Translations under genes and position numbers: made by a program
Assembly: GCA_947044405.1 (NCBI GenBank)
Contig: CAMRHE010000360.1
Location: 483,001 to 547,000 of the forward strand
Source: Leptodactylus fallax
Taxonomy: Eukaryota; Chordata; Amphibia; Anura; Leptodactylidae
Direction: 5' to 3'
DNA length: 64,000 nucleotides
Shown here: positions 1 through 10,887 of the stretch, in pieces
How positions within the stretch are numbered: position 1 is the stretch's first letter
How the letters are laid out: every line of letters starts with the position of its first letter
The notes under the pieces: model-generated
Seen by the model: the letters and a program-made list of their open reading frames with translations, nothing else
Told to the model about the DNA's origin: nothing
Databases searched by the model: none

Positions 1-392
1 GATGTAGGGTTACGCGCAGTGCTGTACCAAAGGGTGGGTGGTGAAGAACACCCTGTCACCTACCTGAGCAGGAAGTTAACACCACCAGAAAAAAACTATA
101 GCATTGTGGAGAGGGAGTGTTTAGCCATTAAGTGGGCCCTGGAATACCTGAGGTACTATTTGCTGCGACGACATTTTAAGCTGGTCACTGATCACTCCCC
201 TCTGACATGGATGTGCCGCGCCAAGGAGAGAAATGCCAGAGTAACCAGATGGTTTCTGACTGCAAAATTTGAAATTCACTGTGGAACACAGGGCAGGCAA
301 GCTGCAGGGAAATGCTGATGCACTGTCCAGGACCCATTGTATGATGGTCAGAAGTGTCCACCCCGACAGGTCCGAACAAAGGGGGGGAGGGG
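1..392 (+). pseudogene. Ty3/gypsy RNase H domain, 3' end of pol (partial)
   Basis: This is the last part of a gypsy-type pol polyprotein; the window opens inside the RNase H domain. The first frame reads through a YLSRKLTPPEKNYS-type segment, the ERECLAIKWALE helix and the TDHSPLTW motif, all hallmarks of gypsy RNase H. Near base 260-270 the frame shifts by one base and continues as an HRAGKLQGNADALSR tail, the usual C-terminus of the domain. Directly after it come a G-rich polypurine tract and an LTR, with no integrase between. In most gypsy elements integrase follows RNase H, so this fits either the Gmr1-like order (integrase first) or a deletion. The frameshift makes it a pseudogene. Confidence 0.85.
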
Positions 393-394
393 TA
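381..394 (+). other. Polypurine tract of the gypsy element
   Basis: A G-rich run (GGGGGGGAGGGG then TA) lies immediately before the TGTGAG start of the LTR. This is where plus-strand priming would occur in an LTR retrotransposon. Confidence 0.7.
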
Positions 395-875
395 TGTGAG
401 AAGGTGACTGGCAGAGTACTGGAGTCTCGCTATGTTAGCCCCCGGTTTTTAACATATGTCTGGTCCAGGGCAGGTTTTGAGTAGGCCTCAACCCAGGTGT
501 AAGTATTAGGCCTCATTACTGGCCCATAAAAGCCTACAGAGCCTGCACTTCAAGGCAGACCCTGGAAGAGAGTGGGGGCGCCTGGGTCTGTCTGGAGCTG
601 AGAGTCTGGTGAGACCTGTGCCTTGTGCTATTTTGTTTTGTTCGTGTGGCTGGAGCTAGGATTATTTCTGCTCAGTTAGAGGCTCAGATGAGCAGGATTT
701 TGTTTTCTTATTTGCCTGAAGTTAAGGCTGTGTTTACTTTGCCTGTTTTACCTGACGTAAGGTTTATTTATTTTTGCCATTTTTTTAAAATAAACCTGTT
801 GCACCAGAGCTTTGTGTCCCTGTCTCTGACTGTTTGGGTCCGTACCTGTGCTGCTACCAAGCTACCTCCCCCACA
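395..875 (+). mobile_element. 3' LTR of the gypsy element
   Basis: The LTR starts TGTGAGAAGG right after the polypurine tract and probably ends in CCCCCACA, giving TG...CA termini. An AATAAA polyadenylation signal lies near base 788, followed by a region rich in T and C. No second copy of this LTR was seen in the window, so the right edge rests only on the CA terminus and could be off by some bases. Confidence 0.6.
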
Positions 876-939
876 ATACCTAATCTCAGCTGGCCCTGCG
901 CTCTGTCGCATATGCCATTGCTTATATTCATGGTACATG

Positions 940-1915
940 TGTAAGAGACAGCCAATGTTGTCTTAAGCTTCATTTGTCTGTATAAACTGTTAATGTTGAA
1001 TGTATTTCTGTGATTCTGTTCCTTTAAGACAGCAGCCATTGTAATTGTGACATGATGCTGGAGTGAGACCCCCCCCCTTTTATGTCAGCTTGCCTGTTCT
1101 GCAGACAGAGTGTGAGCAGAGAAGCAGGAAGTGACGAGACAGAGAGCAGCAGCCATCTTGGCAAGTGTTGTATTGAACTGGTGTGGAGATTTTTCTGTAC
1201 AGCTAAGCTGTATCTTGGTCCAGAGACAAACAGAGTGTAAAGAGACAACAGGACTAGTGAGTCCACGTGAAAGGAACTGTGCTCAGTGGCTGATCAGTGA
1301 GACTGACATTGTGACTGTGTATATGGATACCACAGATAGAGACTCGCAGTGCTGTTGATGTACTGGACGGCACCTGCTAAATCCCGGCTTACATCCCAGC
1401 TCAGTGTATGGATTCGGCAGGACTGTCAGTGTGCTGAGTGGAATCTGCTGTTGGATTACATTGCATTCAGTTGGTTTCCCTGTCTGTTAAAGAGGACTTC
1501 ATTTCTCCCAAGATCCTGATAACCGTGAGGAGAGGACACTTCACTATAAAAGAAAGGACCGACTTTGGGCCCCACCGCGCGCTTCTACGGACTGTAAGCG
1601 GTCCACCTGGACCACTGGGGAAAAGGGGGTGCACCCAAATGTGAAGTCAGGGTCAGTTAGGGATAGTTTTGAGTATATTGTTCATTCAGTGTCCATACTG
1701 CAGAAGTGGACAGAGTAAAAGTAGAAACCATTGCAGAATTTGCCTTGAAATTGTTCATGCTATATTGTATATTTTGCTTGTCTTTAGCCCTGTCATTTTA
1801 CCTTTAACTAGCCTTTATTAACTTATAGTAAATATATATTTTTTTCTTGAACTACCGCGTGTGCGTTCATTTCTGGTTGCGGAGTCCAAACCACCTGCCT
1901 TGCTCTCGGTTCACA
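940..1915. mobile_element. Solo LTR with 4-bp target duplication
   Basis: A 976-bp segment begins TGTAAGAGACAG and ends CTCGGTTCACA. It is flanked by CATG on both sides (936-939 and 1916-1919), which fits a solo LTR left by LTR-LTR recombination. A 4-bp duplication is typical of several endogenous retrovirus and some gypsy lineages. No internal coding sequence is present and the family was not recognised. The boundaries come from the termini and flanking repeat alone. Confidence 0.5.
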
Positions 1916-1919
1916 CATG

Positions 1920-2594
1920 AACAGAACTACTGTGATGCTTGTCTGGTCTGTGTCACATGTACTGTGCATGTGACATACTTGCAACATTTACCTTTCTGGA
2001 ATATGGGAAAGCTGAGTAAGTTCACAAGTAGCTTTTTCTCAGCTTCTGATTGAACTCTCCATAGACTTCTATTATACAGATTTGATCAGTGACAGAAAGA
2101 GGCAATTAAGTGAAGAAAGAAGCACTTTTCTTATATAAAGTATATTATACAGTTTGTTATCTTCACACAAATTATGGATTTATATATATAAAAAAACATA
2201 ATTTAAAAGGCAGGACAATATTTTCCTCCTAAAGGTCTTGAGCACTAAGCCTGGTGCGCTTGTCCCAGAGTTCAGTGACATCATGCTGATACATTGTGTC
2301 GTGACGAAGAAGGTTGGTAGGAAAGGGATCCCTCTGTGCCTGCAGGATATCAACAAACCTTCTGGCCTTTGCTCCTTGCTGACACATCTATAGGGGACAT
2401 TTTCTACAGGTATTTATTCATTTTTAACATTTTCTTGAGGATTCAGGATCCTTTAATTTTTATTCAAGTGATGACCTGGCAGAGAAAAATCCAAATCCAA
2501 GGTGCTGAGTATTTGAGGATTGGGTTGTCCAACTAAGAATGGCTGCAATATCTTCTCTTGGAAGTGGCCAAAACCCAACCCACTCCACCATCCC
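1920..2594. other. Unassigned AT-rich stretch
   Basis: I see no credible coding frame, RNA gene or known repeat here. There is a short TATATATA tract near 2182. Confidence 0.4.
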
Positions 2595-3216
2595 ATAATT
2601 GCAAAACACTGCAGTCTGCTCCTCCTGTGTTATAATTATGAGACACTACAGTCTGCTCCTCCTGTGTTATAATTTTGAGACACTACAGTCTGCTCCTCCA
2701 GCACAATAGTTATGAGACACTACAGTTTGCTCCTGTGTTATAATTATTAGACAATACAGTCTGCTCACCTGAGTTATAATTATGAGACACTACAATCTGC
2801 TCCTCCTACTGTGTTTTATTCGTGAGATATTTCATTCTGCTCCTCCTGTGTTATGACTACGAGACACTACAGTCTGCTCCTCCACCGTAATAATTATGAG
2901 ACACTACAGTCTGATCCTTGTGTTATAATTATGAGACACTACAGTCTGCTCCTCCTGTCTTATAATTATGAGACATTACAGTCTGCTCCTCCTACTGTGT
3001 TATAATTCTGAGACACTACAGTCTGCCCCTCCTGTGTTATAATTATGAGACACTACAGTCTGCCCCTCCTGTGTTATAATTATGAGACACTATAATCTGC
3101 TCCTCCTTTGTTTTATTCATGAGACACTACAGTCTGCTCCTCCTGCTGTGTTATAATTATGAGACACTACAGTCTGCTCCTCCAGCGTAATAATTATGAG
3201 ACACTACAGTCCGCTT
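2595..3216 (+). repeat. 37-bp minisatellite, left part
   Basis: Roughly 17 degenerate tandem copies of a ~37-bp unit with the core GAGACACTACAGTCTGCTCC followed by TCCTGTGTTATAATTAT. The same unit resumes at 33505, so this is the left side of one array split by a ~30-kb block of nested insertions. Variants carry GTAATAATTATG or lack the TCC triplet. Confidence 0.9.
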
Positions 3217-3736
3217 CTCGTGGCGGATGAGTTGGACCTCTTCTTTACACGGAACAACACACCAGAAGGTTTCCCCACCCTATTGTGGGAATCTCACAAA
3301 CCTTTCATAAGAGGGCTTCTCATTTCGAAAGCTATGGCACTTAAGCGGGAAAGACAGAGGGAGATAGACTCTATCCTGGCCCAGATTTCGACCCTTGAGA
3401 GAGTTCACAAATTGCAAACCCTCAACTCCGTTCATGCTGACCTAGTCGCTCTTCGAGAAAAACTGAAAAAAGCATTAAACCACACTGCAGCGAAACAGCT
3501 CATGTACTCAAGAATGCGTTTATACGCACACGGAAATAAAGGAGGCAAACTGATGTCAGCAATGATAAAGAAAGAGAAAGCCAAAGCGCTCATTCCAGCA
3601 ATTAGAACTCCTACAGGTCGACTGGTTAACGACACACCTACTATAGCCAAGTCATTCCACTCTTACTATTCTGCACTTTATAATCTACAAAGAGATGCCC
3701 CCCCTCCAGTAACTCCAGCTACCATCAGAGAATTCT
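3217..3736 (+). pseudogene. L1-like LINE ORF2, fragment 1 (endonuclease-RT linker)
   Basis: An open frame of about 170 codons matches the linker between endonuclease and reverse transcriptase of L1-clade ORF2. It shows the helix-rich LISKAMALKRERQREID segment, a YSRMRLYAHGNKGGKLMS-like segment and the SFHSYYSALYNL block that precedes RT. It starts abruptly inside a minisatellite unit, so it is 5' truncated, and it is cut at TTAA (3737). The same frame resumes at 25927, the far side of the inserted element: F-K-D-L-S-L-P is read across the join when one TTAA is kept. Fragment 1 is therefore the upstream exon-like piece of one interrupted LINE rather than a separate copy. Confidence 0.85.
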
Positions 3737-4489
3737 TTAATCCCTTTACGCATTCTCACGTACCTGTACGTGGGAGAATGTGGTTAGTTACCGCATCCCC
3801 ACGTGCAGGTACGTGACGGTGATCGAGCGGGCTCAGAAGCAGAGCCCGTGCAATCACCGCGGGAGCCCGGCTGTATTTGACAGTGTATTGTAGTCTATAG
3901 TGCTGAATCAGCGATCAGACTATCGTTGGTTCAGGTGTCCTAGTGGGACGTAAAAAAAAAAAAAAAGTAAAGTGTTTGAAAACAATTAATTAATTAATTA
4001 ATTAAGCAAGGAAATAATGATTTTTCGCCATCTTGCCTTAAAAAAAATGCTTTAAAAAGTGATCAAAAAGTCATATGTACCCCAAAACAGTACCAATAAA
4101 AAGTAAAGATCGTCCCACAAAAAAATAAGCCCTCAACCAACTCTGTCAATTGAAAAAAAAAAATTATACACCTCTCAGAAGATGGTGATGCAAGAATAAT
4201 TGATTTCTTTCCCCAAATGGGTTTTTGTTCTGAAAAACTAGTAACGCATAAAAAAAACAGTATAAATGAGTTATCGCCGTAATCATACCGACCCGCAGAA
4301 TAAAGGTAACATATTACTTATGCTGTACACTGCGTGGAAAAAAATTAAAAGGTAAAAAGCATTACCAGAATTGATGTTTTTTTTTTTTTTAATCCACCAA
4401 GAAAGAGTTAATAAACTTTATTCTATAAGTTATAGGCACCCAAAAATGGTGTCATTACAAAATACATCTCATACCGCAAACAACAAGCC

Positions 4490-4497
4490 CTCATATG
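4490..4497. other. 8-bp target-site duplication, left (CTCATATG)
   Basis: CTCATATG here matches 24036-24043 exactly, bracketing the hAT-like element. Paralogous empty sites in the two 52.6-60.3 kb units (around 53370 and 57473) have a single CTCATACGG or TTCATATGG. Confidence 0.9.
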
Positions 4498-4725
4498 CAG
4501 GGTCGGACTGGCCCACCAGGGAACCGGTGAATCCACCGGTGGGCCCCGAGCCCCGACTATTAGTTCTCATGTCATGGGGGCGCGATCAGGATCCTGACCA
4601 TCCCAATTGGGCCCCTGACCAGTGGCGTAACGATCGCGGTCGCAGGGGGTGTGACCGCGACCGGGCTCGGCGGGGTATGGTGCCCATGGCCAGCTGGAGA
4701 TGGCCGGGGCCCCGGACCACTATGA

Positions 4726-4813
4726 TAGCGGTCAGGGAAAGCCTGGTTCCCTGACCGCTATACATACTGTTATTGGAAAGGGGCCCTGGCATATTGCAGG
4801 CCCCTTTCCAATA
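4726..4813. repeat. Two adjacent inverted repeats in the hAT left arm
   Basis: TAGCGGTCAGGGAA (4726-4739) pairs with TTCCCTGACCGCTA (4747-4760). TATTGGAAAGGGGCC (4771-4785) pairs with GGCCCCTTTCCAATA (4799-4813). Both are perfect hairpins with loops of 7 and 13 bases. Confidence 0.85.
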
Positions 4814-4907
4814 GATGGCAGGGTAGGGGAGGTGACTGAAAACAATAATTACATATTCTCACCTCTCCTGGGCGCGGCCTTCTCTCCGGCGCTCTTCCGT
4901 CATGTGA

Positions 4908-5009
4908 CTGAGGCCTGTGATTAGGCCCCAGCGGTCACATGGGGTGAGGTCGCGTTATGACGTCAGTGCACCCCCACGTGACCGCTGAGGCCTAATCACA
5001 GGCCTCAGC
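4908..5009. repeat. Inverted repeat around CTGAGGCCTGTGATTAGGCC
   Basis: A ~20-bp arm, CTGAGGCCTGTGATTAGGCC, is repeated in inverted form as GGCCTAATCACAGGCCTCAG, separated by about 60 bases that include TGACGTCA. Confidence 0.75.
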
Positions 5010-5210
5010 AGCGACGTCGGAAAAGGGCCTGAAGACAACAGGATGGAGCGAGGATGCCAAGGAAAGGTAAGGCAAGGTGAATATGAGAGTTTGTTATTTT
5101 TAATCACTTCCCCTGGGCCTCCGATTATTATACTATGAGGTCTGAGGAGACCCCAGAGTATAATAATAGCACTGAAGCGGAGGGGGGCTATTGGGCGCAT
5201 ATAATACTGT

Positions 5211-5334
5211 GTGGGGGCCACTGTGGAGCTTATAATACTGGGTGGGGGCCACTGTGGAGCTTATAAAGCTGGGTGGGGGCCACTGTGGAGCTTATAATGC
5301 CTGGTGGGGGCCACTGTGGAGCTTATACTGCTTA
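5211..5334 (+). repeat. 31-bp tandem repeat, four copies
   Basis: GTGGGGGCCACTGTGGAGCT recurs at 5211, 5242, 5273 and 5304, a strict 31-bp period, with TTATAATAC-like linkers. Confidence 0.85.
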
Positions 5335-5339
5335 CAGTG

Positions 5340-5778
5340 GCTCCTTCATCATTTTTTTTTTTAATTACACCGGGGCAGGTGAAAAAAACACAACAACCCC
5401 CCCCCCCCCCAAACTTTCTCTCCTGTTCCCAGCGTCTTCCAACACGGTTCGGTCCTGCAGTTCTGTTGTTTTCTTCCAGCTGAAGTTCCACCTGCACATG
5501 ACTATCTGTGACATCACTTGACCCCTGAGGCCAATCAGCGGCCTAAGGGAAAGGACCTGGGACGTCACAGCCAGTGAGGAATTCCGGCAAAAAGAAGACA
5601 GTGGAGCTGTGGGACCGGACCGTGCTGGGAGGACACCGGAGCACCGGAGACAGGTGAGTATGTTTAGTATGTTTAGAATGTTTTTTTTTTTTTGGGGGGG
5701 GGGGGGGGTAGGGTGGATTCACCTTCCCCGGACTAATTATAAAAAAGAAAAAAATTATACTGGACAACCTCTTTAAAG
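5340..5778. mobile_element. Foldback MITE
   Basis: The left arm (about 5380-5500, CTGTTCCCAGCGTCTTCC...) is a diverged inverted copy of the right arm (about 5570-5665, GGACCGTGCTGGGAGGACAC...). The right end closes with GGACAACCTCTTTAAAG, the terminal motif shared with other MITEs in the window. The outer left edge is unclear. Confidence 0.5.
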
Positions 5779-5810
5779 TGTGGCGCATTATGGTGGCCCT
5801 GGGGGGTATA

Positions 5811-6217
5811 TTAAAGGGGTTGTCCAGGCTTAATTTGTTATGGTTTATCCTCAGGATAGGCCATAGATACCTGATCTGTAGGGGGCTGACCCCGGACCGA
5901 TAAGCTGTACGGAGCCACTTCTGATGCCCGTCCTGTACATAATACAGGGCCAGAAGCAGAAAGCTCTGTCCACTGTATATTAGCCGGGCACCTTCACTGT
6001 ATCTCAGCACTTATTGAAGTCAGTAGGAGCTGAGCTGCAGTGAAGGCGTCGGGCTGCTATACAGCGGATGGAGCTTTCCGCTTCCGGCCCTATGTTGTGT
6101 ACAGAACGGGCTCCGGAAGTGGCTCCGAACAGCTGATGGGGCCGTGTGTCAGCCCCCTACCGATCAGGTATTTATGGCCTATCCTGAGCAAAAGATTAGC
6201 CCTGGACAATCTCTTTA
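5811..6217. mobile_element. Foldback MITE with ~60-bp terminal inverted repeats
   Basis: It starts TTAAAGGGGTTGTCCAGGCT and ends with its inverted counterpart CCCTGGACAATCTCTTTAA. The arms continue inward through CCTCAGGATAGGCCATAGAT and ATGGCCTATCCTGAG. The motif is a widespread foldback repeat type in frog genomes (my recollection). Confidence 0.75.
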
Positions 6218-6710
6218 ATATGCATCACACAGTTTAATGTCCCCCATCACTGCTCCCGCACAATATAATGATCCCATCACTGTTCCCCATACAATATGGG
6301 GGACCAGTGAAGAGGCCACTATATGGGGAGACCAGTGAAGTGACCATAGAAAAATTTGGCCCAGACAACCCCTTAAAAGAGGTTGTCCATAAACTGGAGC
6401 GACCACTGTGGCGGTCGCCAGGGAGGTGTAAAACTAAGAAAATTTAAAAAAAAAAGCATACTCACCTGTCCCCAGCACCCCGTTGTCCCCTGCCTGTGTC
6501 TGTTCGGTCTCATGGCGGCGCCTCATTTCTGGAAATCCTGTACCTAATTGGTCTTAGCAGTCACATGAGGTGCAGGACTCCCAGCAAGGAGTTGCCGGCA
6601 TGAGACTGAATGGACACTGACAGCGGACAACGGAGCGCCGGGGACAGGTGAGTATGCTTTTTAATCTACTTATTTTTTACTTTACACCTCCCGCCAGCTA
6701 CATGGGTTGC

Positions 6711-6720
6711 TCCAATTCCT
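6711..6720. other. 10-bp flank TCCAATTCCT, left copy
   Basis: The same 10 bases recur at 15370-15379, between the two LINEs, and at 23659-23668, after the second. They behave as target-site duplications of two insertions at one site. Confidence 0.85.
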
Positions 6721-6881
6721 TCGGGGCAACCGTGGGAGTCAGACTTGTCTGTTTGAGCTCCTAGCTTCAGAGGCTTACGTGGCTTTTGATATTTGGAGAC
6801 CGTTTATTGTGTGTGGTTTTCGGTCTTTGTGTTACAGACCGTAGCTCCGACTCCCTTCCCCGTGCGGAAGGGAGCCTTATC

Positions 6882-8787
6882 ATGGAGCGTGGAGCTCCTG
6901 CCCCCCAGACCTTACAGGCGGGGGGCAGGAGAATGTCTGCCGACACAGCACCAGCAGAGCAGGGCAGGCGGAGGTCGCTGAGGCAGCAAGCCTCAATGAG
7001 ACTGGCGACCAGGACAACAGCATCGGGAGCAGCAGCAGCGACATTGGCGGCTGAAGCATCAGGAATAGCATCGGGAGTAGCGACACCCATGCAGCAGGCG
7101 ACGCCGGCAGGGGTAGCAGTGGCGACAGGGGTGTCAGCAGTCCCGGCAGGTGGATCCGTGAAGACGGCGACATCAGCCACGGCGGTAACATCAGCGGCAG
7201 TGGCGGGTGAAGCCGGTCCGAAGGGGGCTACGGCCGCAGGATATGCGGTTTCCTCTGGAAGGGTCCCTGCAAGCAGGAGAAAAGACGCCTTACCGTCATC
7301 GCTGCCTCAATCACCCGCAGGATGGGGCATCCGGAAAGCTGGAGAAGAGGTTGCCATCTACAGCCGGAGGATCGAGGCGGTCCTGGAGGAGTATGACCGG
7401 GCCCGGAGGTCCCTGTTCGCTATGGGTGGAGAGCTGCAAAGCGCTCGTGCCCGTAGCGACAGGGCCTCGAGGAAGGACCGCCCGGTTTTCAGCAGGCAAG
7501 TAAAGAGCCTCAAAAAGCAGATTAAGACCCTGGAAGCCAGGTGTGCGGAGATCCTGGAGGGCGCGGGGCCGTTCAGAGAGAAGCTGCTGAACGATGACCG
7601 CTTCTTCCGCAAACAGCAGGAGCGGTTGTTGAAGGATGGCCCCGCGTCCTCAGACAGCTCGGGAGAGGACGACTATTGTGAGTCAGACCTGGAGTCGGAT
7701 GACAGCATGGCGATACAGTATAGTCGGGCAGCCGTCCCTAGTAGCGGCAGCCTGATACCCACGTATACGCAGGCATCAGTGCCGGCAGTGAAGCAGGAAG
7801 TCAGAATGACAAGACAGGAAGTCAGAATGACAGGGCAGGAAGTGACGCAATCTCCCACACTCCCAGAGAACCAACCACTGCCCGAGACGGAGGAGGGCGG
7901 AGCCTCGGGAGAAGGCGGGGAAGCTGATGAGGCAAATCTACCAATTAGAGTCCCCGTCCAAAATGGACCAATTAGCATTCAGCATGTCAGATCTGGACGG
8001 GGAGGAGGCGGGAAAAGGAGCCAAGACCAGGAAGAAGGCAAGGAAGGAAAAAAAAAGAGAGATAGAGACATTTAAATTTGTCAGGTCGTTGCCTGGGGAG
8101 CATCATGCCGGGACCTCAGCCCAGGTTGCGATGCCTCCAGGAGAGAAAAGAGAGGCGCAGGCACCTCGGGTCACGCCAAGTGGTGGGGTGCCCGGGGTGG
8201 CAGCAGTCAAAATGGCGCCTGATAGTACCTTTCAGGTGGTGGCGGACAAGGAGCTCATGGTTGCGGACAAGGCGCTCATAGTTGCGGACAAGGGCAAAGG
8301 CAAAGAAGCCCCCACTGCGGAGGGGAGTGGCGTAGGGAAACCTCCCTCCCTGGTAGGAGGTTTTAAAATATCGATGGCTTCCCCCAGAGTAAGGTGTAGG
8401 AAAGGGGGAGTGGCAGGTGGGCGTGGCTCATCCTCCTCCAGTGCTGATGAAGCCGGTGATGCGGAGGTCACTTCCGGGGCTAAGGGGGCGTGTCCTCCTA
8501 CAACATCAGGTGCCGGGGTGACTGTGGATGCAGAGGCCGAGGTAAAAGCGGGGAAGCCATCAGCGAGTGGTGCAGCCGGCTCCGCTGTAAGAAGGAAGAC
8601 TGCAGGTGTGAATGATGGACGAGTGGAGAAGCTAGTTAAGCAGACAGGTAAGGTAAAGGGGAAAGCGGGTGGGACAAAAGGGGTAATTAGTAGTATTCCT
8701 GAAGAAGGTGGTGTAGTATGCATGGGGGTCCAAGAGCCTGTAGTCGGGGGAGGCTGCGGGAGGAGGGGCTATTACCATTGCTGCTAA
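6882..8787 (+). pseudogene. LINE copy 1, N-terminal coiled-coil ORF (ORF1a)
   Basis: The ATG at 6882 is chosen because the homologous ATG of copy 2 (15559) opens a similar M-E-x-G-A-P-A-P start. The first ~130 codons are Ala/Gly/Thr-rich. A conserved block follows (about codons 145-250): GWGIRKAGEE, then a charged helix LEEYDRARRSLFAMG, then a Lys/Arg-rich stretch ending in EILEGAGPFREKLL, which should form a coiled coil. Downstream is low-complexity acidic and basic sequence. Near 7925 the frame shifts by one base, shown by alignment with copy 2. It ends at TAA (8785-8787), and the next ORF continues in the same frame. Likely an RNA-binding or multimerising ORF1 part; function is inferred. 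Confidence 0.65.
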
Positions 8788-10883
8788 AAAAAAAGTGTTT
8801 CTACTGCTGGTAATATTTCTGTTGTGGCCCCTGTTGTTTCTGGTATTTCTGCTGTTGTCCCTGCTGTTGTTTCTGCTGCTGTTTCTGATGCTGTTCCTGA
8901 TGCTGTCGTTGCTCCTGTTGTTACTCCTGTCACTGCTCCTGATATTGTTGCTCCTGTTGTCCTCTCTGCCGCTGTTCCTTCTGCTGCAGTTGGAGTGACC
9001 CGGTCCGTGGCGGCTATGCCAGGGCGGACTGTTGCCGCCTCTGGTGCTCCGGTTGCCGTGGCTGGGCTAAGTAGTTCTGCGGGGGTCCCTGGGAGTGGCG
9101 CTGGTACTCCGGCAGCGGAGGTTGCTGCGGCCTCCGGGCCCCCACGCTCCTATGCCAGCGTCGCTTCTGGGGCCCCTGGGGGTGCATCATGTCTTCCGCC
9201 CGGCTCCAGGGACGGCGATTTGCAACGGCAGCTCCTGGAGGCTTTACGGGCGGGCCAGTCCACAATGACCATAGATGGGCAGTCGAGAGACCTTAGGTTC
9301 TGGATCAAGCGTTTTGGCCTAGGGAAGTTCCGAGAGGAAGGAGGTGAGACCAGATGGACTCTCCCTACACCCGGGCGTAGGGGGCCGACACGGAGGAACG
9401 TGGCCCGTCTCGTGTGGGGGGGAGCCGGCCCTTGTCTCCAGAGGAGGGGGGTCGTGGAACTCCTACTCGGGATGGGTTTCAGGGCAAGCGACATCTTTGC
9501 CCTGATTCATCCTGTCGGCTCCTCGGAGTTTGACATCAGCTTTGTTACCCCGGAGGGCTTAGAAACCTTCTGGGGAAACTATAGGCTGGTGAAGGACGAG
9601 CCCGCCTGGCGTGACTTTATGGTGTGGGCGGTGTCACGCCAGGATAACATTAAGAAAGTGACCGTTTTAACTCGTAACGAGTCACTTTCTTATATGGACA
9701 TCATGACCTGGCTGAACAGGTTTGGGGAGGTTAAGGACTTCCCAAAGAAAAATCTCGACGAGTTCGGGATATGGTCGGGGGCGTGGACCTTCATGGTCAA
9801 ATTGCGACACGAGGATAACTCGGTGATGCATATCCCGTCCTCAACCTTCCTTGGGAAAGACAGGATCCTTGTCTTCTACCAGGGGCAGCCAAAACTCTGT
9901 CACAGGTGCGGTGACCCCTCACACTTGAGCGCCTCCTGCCGTGTGCAGAAGTGCGCCATGTGTGGGGAGGTGGGCCATCTCGCGGCGACCTGTGGCAGGG
10001 TGCGTTGCCACCTGTGTGGTGTCCTTGGGCACCCGATCGGGGCGTGTCCACGGTCTTTCGCCAACACCACCCTTCGGCAAGCGGGAGCAGTTGAGGAGGC
10101 TGTCCCTGCTGCGGAGGGGGTGAGTGGGGGAGGAGAGACTAGTCTGCCAAGGCAAAGGGAGAAGGCCCAGCCACCATCAAGGGCAAGGAGGCGCGAGAGG
10201 AGGAGGGAGCAGAGGGAGGGAGTTATGTGCCTTCCTTCTGCCCCTGGCTCTGCTGGGCCGGATCCTGATGCCGAGGCAGCAGTGGGCACGACCCTGGTTG
10301 AGGAGATGAGGAGACTGCAGAGGGAGGAAGAGGCTGACCAGTCGTCTTCTTCTCAGTACGTCAGTGCTGGGGAGGGAGAGACGGTCAAGCGGAGAAAGTC
10401 ACCGAGTAAAGTGAGGGCAAAAACATCTGCCCCCCCCCCCGACGAAGGAACGCAGACTCGACGGCCCTCTAGTGGTAGGTCCCAACCGGTACCAATCCCT
10501 CTGTGAGGATGCGTTGGACTCAGGGGAGGCTTCAGAGGGAGAGGTGGAGCCGTCAGGGGCTGCTGAGTCTCCCTCCGGGAGGGGCCCCCCTGCCCTCTGG
10601 GGGGGAGGCTGGCCTGGAGCCTGGAGGAGGAGATGATGCACCCAGGGCCGAAGTTGCTACTGTCTCTGCGACCACTGTAACTCCTCAGGGAGAAGTTGCG
10701 GGGGGGGTCCATCCCTCCTCTGGCCAAACGGCACCGGGGGAGGTGATGGACCAATCCCAATGTAAGAAGAGGACCCGCAAGACGAGGAGAAGTCGCGGGT
10801 CCTCTTCAGACTCATCTAGGGGTGGTGGTGATAGGAGGAAAGGGGGTGGGAAGCTGAAGGTCATTGAGCTCAATCGGTCTTAA
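8788..10883 (+). pseudogene. LINE copy 1, CCHC ORF1 (ORF1b)
   Basis: This reads on from the TAA at 8785 in the same frame. Its N-terminus is made of Val/Ala repeats encoded by a GTTGTT/GCTGTT-rich tract. A globular region follows, with FWIKRFGLGKF and SYMDIMTWLNRFGEVKDF segments that resemble an RRM-like fold. Then come three tandem zinc knuckles (about 9898-10050): CHRCGDPSHLSASC, CAMCGEVGHLAATC and CHLCGVLGHPIGAC. The tail is Arg/Ser-rich. Two frameshifts are evident against copy 2, one in the C-run at about 10429-10440 and one in the G/C-rich 10575-10605 region. It ends at TAA 10881-10883. The product would be a nucleic-acid-binding component of the LINE RNP. Confidence 0.75.
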
Positions 10884-10887
10884 TGGC
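10879..10887 (+). promoter_or_regulatory. Overlapping stop-start TAATG (ORF1-ORF2)
   Basis: The ORF1 stop TAA (10881-10883) shares its last A with the ORF2 start ATG (10883-10885). A UAAUG junction of this kind is known to drive termination-reinitiation in the LINE SART1. The same junction is present in copy 2 at 19193-19197. Confidence 0.75.

Noticed and set aside
1131..1644. Short open frames within 940-1915
   Set aside because: No similarity to known proteins and they fall inside a probable solo LTR.
4371..5568. Short frames in the hAT left arm
   Set aside because: They overlap palindromes and tandem repeats on both strands and show no domain.
8795..8998. Leucine-rich short frame resembling a membrane segment
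   Set aside because: It is an off-frame reading of the GTTGTT/GCTGTT tract that encodes the Val/Ala start of LINE ORF1b.
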